From assembly GCA_013399015.1 (NCBI GenBank), contig VWZX01001091.1, positions 186,001 to 250,000 on the forward strand: a stretch of DNA of 64,000 nucleotides, in the 5' to 3' direction. The position numbers and the translations under genes are program-made. This document shows, one piece after another, positions 48,570 through 58,209 of the stretch. The stretch's first letter is position 1, and every line of letters begins with the position of its first letter. Below the pieces are notes generated by a model. It had not been told where the DNA came from and made no database searches. It saw nothing but the letters and a program-made list of their open reading frames with translations. The DNA comes from Galbula dea. Lineage: Eukaryota > Chordata > Aves > Piciformes > Galbulidae.

Positions 48570-49122
48570 AATGCCATTAAGAGGTGCTACAAATGGCAAG
48601 AGAACAGCTGTAGAAACTGAAGTTGATTGGGCTTGTTATTTTTGGTCCCAATTTGGGTAACTAGTTCCATCAAATTCTCTGATTTCAGAAGAGCTATCCA
48701 AATTCTTCTGTCAATGGTGTGTGCAGAGGCTTAGCACTGGGTTTGGTTAAAGAAGCTTCACACACAGCATCACAAATTCACCTCTGAAGAAGCAATGCAT
48801 TTAAAAGCAGGCACAAAAGACCTCAACTGGAGAGCTCCAAACAGGAGGTTTACATTGAATTAAGGGTAGAAATATTGGGGCCTTCCAGAAGCACCATCTG
48901 TTTCTATGGCTGGTCATTGCTTGGTTTATTTATGACCACAATTTTAGATTTATCTGGTTAACCTTTGGACAGCCTCCTAAAATAACTATTGTCTCATTGA
49001 GTTTTCCAGGTAATATATTAAGATGCAAGAGTTAAAATGGTATCATTTTACAGAAAGAACCACAAGCTTTTTAATGTAATATATCAATCCTTACAAACCC
49101 AGGAAAAAGCTATACTACCAGC
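48570..49122. other. Unique DNA between CR1 copies
   Basis: About 550 bp with no recognised feature. Confidence 0.5.
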
Positions 49123-49202
49123 CATAGAATCACAGAATCTCCTGAGTTGGAATGGACCCACAAGGATCATTGAGTCCAAGTCCTGTCTCTGCACAGGGCA
49201 GA
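49123..49202 (-). mobile_element. CR1 tail fragment
   Basis: Plus-strand CATAGAATCACAGAATCTCC, GAGTTGGAATGGACCCACAA and GGATCATTGAGTCCAAGTCC are the antisense CR1 tail and UTR of the type also seen at 62.4 kb. Homology fades after about 49,200 (CTCTGCACAGGGCAGACA). It is separated by ~155 bp from the plus-strand CR1 that starts at 49,357. Confidence 0.85.
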
Positions 49203-49301
49203 CATGGCAAATGGAACTGCAGCATGACATTTTGTTGTCCACACCATCATTTATGCCCATTGAAATTGCTACAGGAGAAAAACAGAAAAGCAAAGGACAG
49301 C

Positions 49302-49334
49302 TTGCTTTGTTTGCTTGTTTGCTTGTTTGTTTTG
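49302..49334. repeat. (GTTT/GCTT)n microsatellite
   Basis: TTGCTTTG, TTTGCTTG and TTTG units in the gap between two oppositely oriented CR1 fragments. Confidence 0.75.
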
Positions 49335-49356
49335 AGACTTCCTGCCTTTTGGTTGT

Positions 49357-50010
49357 AACAACCCCCAGCAGCGCTACCGGCTTGGGGAGGAGTGGTTGGA
49401 GAGCTCCCCAGCAGAGAAGGACCTGGGGGTGCTGATTGACAGCCAGCTGAACATGAGCCAGCAGTGTGCCCAGGTGGCTAAGAAGGCCAATGGCATCCTG
49501 GCTTGTATCAGGAATAGTGTGACCAGCAGGAGCAGGGAGGTGATCTTGCCATTGTACTCAGCACTGGTGAGGCCACAGCTTGAGTACTGTGTGCAGTTTT
49601 GGGCACCGCAGTTTAGGAAGAACATTGAGGTACTGGAGAGGGTGCAGAGAAGGGCAACTAAGCTAATCAGGGGTCTGGAGAACAGGCCTTATGAGGAGAG
49701 GCTTAGGGAGCTGGGCTTGTTTAGCCTGGAGAAGAGGAGGCTGAGGGGAGACCTTATCGCTCTCTTCAGCTACTTGAAAGGCCATTCTAGGGAGGCGGGT
49801 GTTGGCCTCTTCTCCCTTGTGACTAGTGAGAGGACTAGAGGGAATGGGCTTAAGCTGAGCCAGGGTAGGTTTAGATTAGATATTAAGAAGAATTTCTTTA
49901 CTGAAAGAGTGGTGAGATATTGGAATAGGCTGCCCAGGGAGGTGGTGGAGTCCCCATCCCTGGAGGTTTTTAAGAAGAGGATAGATGTGTTTCTTCAGGG
50001 GGTGATTTAG
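49357..50010 (+). pseudogene. CR1 ORF2 C-terminal remnant, frame intact
   Basis: An uninterrupted frame of 217 codons ending in TAG at 50,008-50,010. It shows in order the RYRLGEEWLE block, NMSQQCAQVAKKANG, LVRPQLEYCVQFWAP, RELGLFSLEKRRLRGDLI, the SERTRGNGLKL-RFRLD segment, WNRLPREVVESPSLEVFKKR and the final DVFLQGVI. Full CR1 ORF2 has an endonuclease and a reverse transcriptase with the FADD catalytic motif upstream of this point; both are missing. There is no start codon context or promoter, so no product is expected. Confidence 0.92.
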
Positions 50011-50089
50011 GGATAAGAGTAGTGTAGGGCTATTGGTTGGACTAGATGATCTTGAGGGTCCTTTCCAACCATAATGATTCTGTGATTCT
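49357..50089 (+). mobile_element. CR1 LINE fragment, best-preserved copy
   Basis: Plus-strand CR1, 5'-truncated at the NNPQQRYRLGEEW segment and complete to the 3' tail (ATAATGATTCTGTGATTCT). The 3' UTR contains GGGATAAGAGTAGTGTAGGG and GGTTGGACTAGATGATCTTG. This is the only large copy whose remaining ORF2 frame is unbroken, which argues for a fairly recent insertion. It is the same 3' type as the fragment at 3,434-3,748. It lies head to head with the short CR1 tail at 49,123. Confidence 0.96.
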
Positions 50090-51574
50090 CCACCCCCACA
50101 GTACTTAGCACAATATCTATCTTCATGGTATAGGCTCAACAGAGAAAGAGTAGTAGATGGGGTGAAGCTCCTCCAAAAGTAATAGAAAAGAAAAAGGAAA
50201 TGGATCTTGAGGATTCATGGCTTGCAGCAGGCTTAAAATGGATGAGAGGAGATGAAAAAACATCTTTTCCATACTAGCTTGTATGATCTCATCCTGCACT
50301 GGTAGAGGTGCTGGGAGCCTTCCCATTTTCCTTGAGGGATCAGGTCCCACAATTCAAAAATCCTGTGCTAAAATAAAAGCAGACAGAACCTTTGGGTAGT
50401 TTTGCAAACATTCATCAAGTGTGGTTCAAATTTAGGTCGAAAATAAACTGATAGAAATTAGTATCTGTGGGAAAGATTTTGTAAGAGTGAGGTAGTTTTA
50501 GCTGGAGTATAATTACATTTTTCATGCTTGCTAGGTTCTGCATATCAATAGATAGATTTCAAAATTAAAAAGCATGAACTTTCATGAATTTGTTTGTATT
50601 TAAAGGGCAGGACTCCAGTCAAATGAGAATATTTATAGAATTTCTTCTTCAAAAAGGGTAAGCCCCCAATCTCATGTAGCTCTTGGCTCCTCTCTGTGTA
50701 CCAGGCTAAAACAAACCCTGAGATTAAAACACCTTACTGTTTCACTTTGGACTTTATGGCTTATGTCCAGTCCTGCTTTAAAATTCATTTTACAGTACTC
50801 TGAATCTACGCAGCACTCTACAAAATGCACATGATAAGGATGTTGGCAACTGTTAAAAATAAAACAGCTTTTGCAAAAAGCAAAGGAAAGCTAGTAAAAT
50901 AAGGATAAACTGAGTAAAACTTTCAGGTCTTTGTACTAATGTACTGTATTCCCCTTCCCACAAGAGAAAATATTCTGAAATTACAAAAAAAAGGTTTTCT
51001 TCCTGCTGGTCACCCTGCATTCACCCATCAATAAAAAACAAATCCAAGAGACATACTGCAGTACAGTCCTACAGTAAATAGCAGCAGCAGGTGTTTTTGG
51101 TGGAACTCCACATGTCTGGTAGAACTAAAGAACATTAACAAGGATATCAAAAAAACCCACATTAATTCAGGTTTCTCAGGTGGCACTGCAGAAAGATCTG
51201 AGTATTTCATTTGCATGAAAAAGAGCCAAAATGCTGCTTACCTAGCTTTTTTTTGTTATTTACCCAAATCCACTTTGGCATAACCCTTTTAGCAGTCAAT
51301 GAAGGCAATCAATCACATTATCACATGAGTGTGCTGAAGTCAGACACAGCAGAGGAAGTGAACCAGGCTGACTTATTCCATTACAGCTGGGACCTTCCCA
51401 AAACGCACTCGCTATTGTACTCTGTAGTCATACAAGCTTCCTTTTTATGATCCTAATCTTATGAAATTATTTTGTCTTGTTAGATTCAAATTGAAATTTC
51501 CATTTTCAGTTGAAACACTAGCAAAAGTGAAATTAAATTGTATCAGTGTGTATAAAGACATGATAAGAGGGAAG
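50090..51574. other. Unique DNA, no gene recognised
   Basis: No transposon or exon is recognised. Short overlapping frames on both strands appear random. Confidence 0.5.
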
Positions 51575-51864
51575 AAAGAAGAGAGAGCCAGGCTCTTCTA
51601 AGTCATGCTGACTGACAGGAGAAGAGGCAGTGGGCACAGGTTAAAAACCATTAAATCTCCACACATGAAAGACTTTTTTTACTCCAAGGATGGTCAAATA
51701 CTGACACAGGTTGCCCAGAGGGGTTGTGGAGTTTCCATCCTTGGATATACACAAAACACAGCTGGATCTGGTCCTGGGCATCCTTCTCTAGGTGCCATGC
51801 TTGAGCAGTGGCATGGACTGGATGACTTCCAGAGGCGTCTTCTCACCTCAGCCACTTTGTGATC
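51575..51864 (+). mobile_element. CR1 3' fragment (old)
   Basis: Plus-strand, strongly diverged CR1: CCAGGCTCTTCTAAGTCATG (FSVV-equivalent), GACAGGAGAAGAGGCAGTGG, then GGTTGCCCAGAGGGGTTGTG, GAGTTTCCATCCTTGGA and a UTR ending GACTTCCAGAGGCGTCTTCT and CACTTTGTGATCC. Only one or two tail units survive. Coding capacity is lost. Confidence 0.88.
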
Positions 51865-53468
51865 CTTTGAAAAGAGGAACCTATCCTCTAGCTAGTTCAC
51901 CTAGTTCAGCTCCAGTAGAAGACTGATGGCAGAGGGGGAAGAATTAGTCATACTGTAGATCTGTTAAGATAAGATTCTAATAAAGGCTAAGCTGCATTTT
52001 TTGAACCTTACTAATCAGAAACAGATAAGGTGTGAGGGAAAGAGGAAAAGACATGGATTTTTTCTGTACCCTTTGACCTTGTGGTTAATTGGCTTCAAAT
52101 AATGCATTTAACTCACTGTGGAATCCTGTGACACACATTTTTGTTCCAAGTGTCTTGCTGATTTGACAAAGCAGCATGCACATGTTTTACAAAACTTCTT
52201 CTGGAGGGGGCATGTTTCCTGAAGCTTGCTGTACAGTGAACACCCAGCCAGCAGCTGCTTTTACATGGCTTAATCTTCTACTACCGCCTAGTGGCTGAGA
52301 TCTACATCAGTCACTGCTCAGCTTCACTGTGTTTTACATCTGGACACAGACATAGAGTAATTATGCACATTATAATATTATTTTAATTCACTTTTAGACA
52401 ACATATGATGTGTAGCATCTAACCACACAGTAACAGTGTTGTCAAATACAGTGGAGACCAGAGAAATTTCCATGTTAAAGGACACTACTATTCATGTTGG
52501 GCACCACTAGTGGTTGAGTGCAGCCCTAATGTCAACTGGATCTCCATTTTAGCATAGCTGAGTTTAAAAATGAGAGGTGGAGAAGGTCTTCAGCCTTCAT
52601 GTTTGAGATATCTCTTGGTTACCACTGTTAGAAAGCAATATTCCTGGGGCAGATTGTGTTCCAAACCTTCAGTGAGGAGTTTCTTGCATCTTCCTGCAAA
52701 GCTCTTGTGTCCTAAACACTCATGGCCATGGTGGTGAATAGAGTTTGCCTTGTAACAGATCCAGATATGGTAAGCCCTCAGGCACCTATTTCCCATTGAT
52801 TGCTGTAGTTCCTCTACCTGGCTAAATCCACAAAACCAAACCCCTGAGTGCAGTGAGCTTGAAGTGTTAATCATTCAGGAGTTCCAGGTTTTCCCATCTC
52901 CTTCAAAGCCTGTGCCCTGGCTCCTAGCAGCAATATGACTTAGCAAGTAATGAGGCTCTTGCAGAAACTTAGAGGAAAACACTAGCAGTAAAAACTTCTT
53001 CAGCAGCTGCCAGTGACAACAGCCAGTTGGAGGAAAAGATTCCTCCTCAGGAAGGTGAGATCCAGCTATTCACACTACATGACTTCTAATTCCTAGCATT
53101 TTTCATGCCTGCCACAGAAGCCACTGTGTCAGCTGTCAACATTCTTTGTGACAGCAGGAGTTACAGTAGCAAGGAGCAAGAGATGTGCACCTTGACTACC
53201 TCTAAATATGTTTTTTTTAAATCAAAGTGTCTATATGTAGAGCCAGATATGGGCAGAGAAATTCAAAATAAGTTGATTTAGGCCTCTTCCCTAGAGGCTT
53301 CTGTAGCTTAAGTCCTGCTAGAAGGAGAAATTTCATCATGGAAAGTTAGGTGTGGAACAAAAAACTATGTAATTTCATCCACCAGGTAGCACTTTGCTAT
53401 CAGGCTTCTATGTTTAAAAAAATCATGTGAAGATAAAACAAAGTTGAGATTACAGTTATATGAGGTGT
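51865..53468. other. Unique DNA, no gene recognised
   Basis: About 1.6 kb between an old CR1 and the solo LTR. A minus-strand frame at 52,590-52,874 (94 codons) has no recognisable features. Confidence 0.5.
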
Positions 53469-54157
53469 TGTCAGGGATTAGGTCTGGGCCAGCCACTAAA
53501 CACAGGATAGAGGCTCTTTGTTAACCCCTCTCCCTTCCCAAAGGGGAAGAGAAAGGGAATAAAAGAGGAAGACTTATGGATTGGAAAAGTAAAACTACTT
53601 CAGTGAAAATGACAACAATACAATTAAATATATATAAATATACAGAAAACCAATATTGAACCCAACCCCACTGTCACCACTGTGGCATGCACTGGGGAAA
53701 TCCCAAACTGGACTCAGCAGCAGATTTAGGAGCTGGATTCTGGAACTGGGTTCAAGAACACATGGTTCAAAGGCAAAACAGATAGTCCTCCCTGGACACT
53801 GGCTAGTGAAGAAGAGAGTTTGACTCTTGTGATCCTTCAGCCTTATGCTGAATATGACATAGATGGAATGGAATACCCAGTTGGTCAGTTTAGGGTCACC
53901 TGAACTGTCCACTCCTCCCCAGAGATGTGGCCTTCTTCCCTGCACCCCAATGTGGTATCCAAGATCTAGCAGTGGCCTTCACCTGCACATCAAACCTTGG
54001 TACTACCTATAAGTACTGGGCCTTGCCACTCCTAGCAGCACACAGCCTCTCTGAAAACATGCTGCTAACTGCAAAATGTGCAGCTCCTGAGAAGAGGCTG
54101 AGCCAAAAAGTGAAATCATTGAACACAATTAATTCTGTTCTAACTGAAGCCAAGATA
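53469..54157 (-). mobile_element. Solo LTR of avian ERVL type
   Basis: Read on the minus strand the element starts near 54,157 with TATCTTGGCTTCAGTTAGAA, a decayed form of the avian ERVL LTR start (TGTCCTGGTTTCGGCTAGGA type). It contains an ACTGACCAACTGGGTATTCC then CATCTATGTCATATTCAGCA block matching the conserved middle segment of these LTRs, and an AT-rich stretch. It ends with GTTTAGTGGCTGGCCCAGAC and CCCTGACA. TG at the plus-strand left edge is intact (TGTCAGGG at 53,469). Flanking pentamers GGTGT (53,464-53,468) and GGCAT (54,158-54,162) may be a decayed 5-bp target duplication. No internal retroviral genes or second LTR are present, so it is a solo LTR left by recombination. The promoter TATA region has decayed (CAGCATAAGG). 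Confidence 0.8.
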
Positions 54158-54754
54158 GGCATTGAGCAAGGATGTGTCTGCTTCTGGAAATGCAATCTAC
54201 CCAGATCTCTTCTGGGGAGAGGATTTTGATCTTAAAGCAGGGAATGGGATTTCTGGCATGACTTAAGAAAAGTGACTTGGCCTCAATTAGGTGGAAGCAT
54301 TAGTGAAACAAAATGCATTTGCAGTGTGCAGGACAGGCTACTTTACTTCTCTCTGATTTGTTAGAAGAGCTACGTGAGTGACTCTGAATGATTTATACCT
54401 AATGCAACAGAGAAAGAGGGACAGTCACTGAGGGACACAAACTCAGAATTTTGGACAATGAAAAGACCAAACAGGCAGTACAATTAATTCTGCAAGAGCC
54501 TCCTGCCCTGATGGAAAACATTCTAGTCTAGAACTCATAAAATTTTATTTTTATGCAGTTTTAGTCCAAGACACATATTGTCTGATGCTCCTTTGCCACC
54601 ACACTATCTGGAAGTGAGGCTGCAGCCATCAGTGTAGTGTAAAGGCATTTGTACATTATAAAAGAGGGAAAAAATGATCTCTAGTGGGAGAAGCACAGTT
54701 GGAATTTGGAAACCCTCCCTTTACCAGCTATCTGCAAAAGCTGTATTTTAATGT
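54158..54754. other. Unique DNA between LTR and CR1
   Basis: No feature recognised over about 600 bp. Confidence 0.5.
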
Positions 54755-55164
54755 TCATAGAATTCATAGAGTAGCCCAGGTTGGAAGGGACCTTAAATAT
54801 CATCTAGCTTCAACCCCCCTGCCATGGGCAGGGGGGATGCCACTCACTAGACCAGGCTGCCCAGTGCCACATCCAACCTGACCTTGAACACAGCCAGAGA
54901 GGGGGCACCCACAAGCTCTCTGTGCAACCTGTTCCAGTGCCTCACCACCCCCTAGATAAAGAATTCCTAATATCTAATATAAATCTTCCCTCCTTCAGTT
55001 TGAAGCCATTCCCCCTTGTCCTATTGCTTTCTACCTAGGTAAAGAGTCCCTCTCTCTCTTTTTTATAGGTCCCCTTTAGGTATTGAAAGGCTGCTATAAG
55101 GTGCCCCCAAAGCCTTCTCTTCTCCAGGCTGAACAACCCCAATTCTCTCAGCCTGTCCTCATGT
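54755..55164 (-). mobile_element. CR1 LINE 3' fragment
   Basis: Minus-strand CR1 of the same 3' type as the 28.4 kb copy. The plus strand shows CATAGAATTCATAGAGTAGC (tail), CCCCCCTGCCATGGGCAGGG (UTR), then the antisense of the ORF2 end through LFSLEKRRL at about 55,120 and truncation near AGCCTGTCCTCATG at 55,164. Frames are broken; 'GTCCCTCTCTCTCTTTTTTA' marks a local expansion of CT. Confidence 0.94.
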
Positions 55165-57293
55165 TTCATTCTATTCTGCACAGTTTGCATCATTAAGTAT
55201 GAGCATGTTCAGGAAAGCAGAGGGATATAAGGTGTAGCAGCAGCTACAGTGTGGCAGCAGCCAGTGCACCCCAATACCCCCAACTAATACCTTCCCAAAA
55301 AGACAACTTCAGGCCTTACCTCCAGACCCCTTCAATGCTTTCCTCTTTCCACAGCAGCAATCTGGCAGTAATGGCTTTCCCAGAAGCAACACAATGAGAT
55401 CACAGAGAAGATCTTGCCAAGGACAAGTTTCTGACACTATCTCAGCTGGTGATTAGGGAATATTGCATTGAGTCCATGGAACTGGAGAAGAGGCTTCATT
55501 TCCCAATTAGTCAGTTCACACTCTGGCCCTACAGTTCTGTTTATTTACATCAAGGGTGATGTAGAATCATTTGTGCTTTGCTACTCAATTTACTTTCCAT
55601 GTTTCTGAGAGGCTGCTGAAAGCACCTCTGTGTGCACTACTTCTTGTTAACATAATGGAAGTTTCTGTCTCCTTATTGCAATACATGTAGAATTATTGAT
55701 CATTTCCTGAGCCCTGGCTAGCATTGTTCTGCTGAAAAAGCAGGTTTTTATAGCAACAGCTTACAAGTGAGCTGGCAAAAGGCTTCAAGTGGACAAATAA
55801 TGGTTGTAAGAGCACCTACAAGAAAACAGTATCTAAGGTATCTAGTTCTCTTCCTTAGAAACAATAAAAGGGTTCTTCTTGTCAATGCACAAAACTGGCA
55901 TAAAAGTCCCATTTACTGTGGCAAAATTCTTTCTGTTAAGGAGAGCTCTTTCCAGGGCATTTGCTTAAATCAGCTTTTCTATAAAGTGCAATTGTGTGCT
56001 AACCTGCACTATGCAATAGGCATCTGCCTGACCCCATGCTGTCAATGGAAGCAGATGCTGAGCTGGAAATGATAGGTCCAATTAATTCACAGCTGTAGAA
56101 ATAAGCAGCTGTCAAGAAAAAAGCAATTCCCAGAAACATAATAGCATCCTGGAGCCATAGAGAGATCTTTCTGATCTGAAACACTTTGCTAGTGTTCTCA
56201 CAATGAGTTTAGCTGAGTTGCTAAATACTGAAACACAAACTGACTCTGGTCTTGCCTACAGAGATAGGCTACTTCTCTTAAAATTTGCCCTGACTGCTAT
56301 GCCTTAGATCCTCAAGATGTAGTTGTATTATTCTAATTATCTGGTCACTTAGAAAGTGTTTGAGGGCCTCTGCACAGAGCTTCATTATACATCTGAGAAG
56401 ATCTTCTGATGTAAAACCTGACTGCTAAGGTAAAAATTCTAACCTCTTTGCTGCCATCTCCACCTGCCTTCATACCTTCCATCCTTCTAGTGCTACCTTA
56501 CTATTTCTTCTCCCTCAACCCAGAGTTAATATGGGAATCTTACCAAAGAAATAAAAAGGGAAAATCACTTACCTTTACCAAATTCACTCCTAAGAGTACC
56601 ACAGCAGTGGTACAGTAAAACTGAGAGTAAGACTATGCTTTATCATTGTTGCCATGGTGATCAAGGTAAGGACAGCAACTTTGTCCATTTTTCAGCCTTT
56701 TCTGATATCCTGAAGAACTAGGCCCCTGGACAGAGTTCTAATTAATTGCAGAACAACAAGCACATCTCTGAGCCATGAAAAAGAAAAGAAATTAAGTGTT
56801 TGACTTTTTCAATGGTGTCTCTAAAGAGAAAAGGGAAGAAAAGGACAGGCATGAGAATGTTCTATTGAGAAAGAAGGGGTAGGTGACAAAAGAGAGTAAG
56901 GATGAGGCTGAGACTTAGACATACAGAAACATTTGAAGCTGGTGAGAAGCAAGCAGTCCCCTTAATGTTTTAGCATTCCTCCTAATACCACCCAGGGCCA
57001 GAGTCTCATCTGAGTATCTCAGAGAAACAACACTACTAAGGAGTCACAGACAAATTTCCTTGACAGATTGTTCCAGGTGCATGTATTCTCTTCCAGACCT
57101 CAGTTCAAAAAAACAGGATCAGTGAACACTTGGTTCCAGCTTCAATCCTGGAGCTACACATGGCAGTGTGGTTTTTCACATTCTTCATGCCAAGGCAAGG
57201 ACTAACAGCAAAGTTTAGGCTTACACACATGTTCTACAAGACTAGAGGAGTGTCAGTATTGCATATTTGTGAACCCAATATACATCAGTCTCA
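55165..57293. other. Unique DNA, no gene recognised
   Basis: About 2.1 kb without recognised features. A plus frame at 55,767-56,072 (101 codons) has no motif. Confidence 0.5.
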
Positions 57294-58133
57294 TACCTGG
57301 CTGAGGGAACAGAGTGTGCTCTCAGCAAGTTTGCTGCTGACACTCAACTGGGTGGAGTGGCTGATACACCAGAGGGTTATGCTGCTATTCAGAGAGACTT
57401 AGACAAGCTGGAGAGTTGGGCAGGGAGGAATTTAATGAGATTCAGTAAGGCCAAGTGTCAAGCCTTGCACCTGGGAAAGACCAACCCCATGTATGAGTAT
57501 AGGTTGGGGACTGAGCTGTTGGAGAGCAGGGAAGGGGAAAGGGATCTGGGGGTCCTGGTGGATGGAAGGATGAGCATGAGCCAGCAGTGTGCTCTTGTGG
57601 CCAGGAGGGCCAATGGGATTCTGGGGTGTATTAAAAGGGGTGTGGTTAGTAGGTCAAGATAGGTTCTTCTTCCTCTTTACTCTACCCTGGTGAGGCCACA
57701 TCTGGAATCTTGTGTCCAGTTCTGGGCCCCTCAGTTGAAGAAGGATAGGGAACTGCTGGGGAGAGTCCAGCGCAGAGCCACCAAAATGATGAAGGGGCTG
57801 GAACATCTTCCTTCTGAGGAAAGGCTGAGGGAGCTGGGTCTCTTTAGCTTGGAGAAGAGGACACTAAGGGGTGACCTCATCTATGCTTTTAAATATGTGA
57901 AGGGTATGTGTCAGGAGGATGGGGTCAGGCTCTTCTCAGTGAAGCCCAGTGACAGGACAAGAGGCAATGGCTGTAAGCTGAAGCATAGGAGATTCCGTGT
58001 GAATACACGTAGAAATGTTTTCCCAGTTGAGGTGCCAGAGCCCTGGCATAGACTGCCCAGAGAGGTTGTGGAGTCTCCTTCTCTGGAGGTATTCCAAACC
58101 TGTCTGGATGTGCTTCTGTGTGACCTGGTCTAG
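57294..58133 (+). pseudogene. CR1 ORF2 remnant with lost catalytic Asp and a nonsense codon
   Basis: One frame runs from 57,294 to the TAG stop at 58,131-58,133, interrupted by a single in-frame TAG at 57,660-57,662 where the sister copy at 61 kb has a lysine codon. The FADD motif of the reverse transcriptase appears as FAAD (57,322-57,333), so the first catalytic aspartate is replaced. After it come the LGGVADTPEGYAAIQRDLDK block, KAKCQALHLG, YEYRLGTELLE, MSMSQQCALVARRANG, LGLFSLEKRTLRGDLI and WHRLPREVVESPSLEVF. The motif order matches CR1 ORF2; the endonuclease and the rest of the reverse transcriptase are absent. Confidence 0.9.
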
Positions 58134-58209
58134 GGAATCCTGCTGTGGCAGGGGGGTTGGACTAGATGATCTTTTGAGGTCCCTGCCAACTCCTAATATT
58201 CTGTGATTT
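57294..58209 (+). mobile_element. CR1 LINE fragment, ~916 bp, young type
   Basis: Longest CR1 piece in the window. Plus strand, truncated just upstream of the reverse-transcriptase catalytic motif (LAEGTECALSKF...), and complete to the 3' end (CCTAATATTCTGTGATTTTT). It closely matches the minus-strand copy at 61,041-61,862 and the short copy at 21,753. The pair at 57.3 and 61.0 kb is arranged tail to tail, about 2.8 kb apart. The tail has only one octamer unit. Confidence 0.96.

Noticed and set aside
53595..53945. 116-codon minus frame inside the LTR
   Set aside because: Solo LTR sequence does not encode this kind of protein; the frame is incidental.
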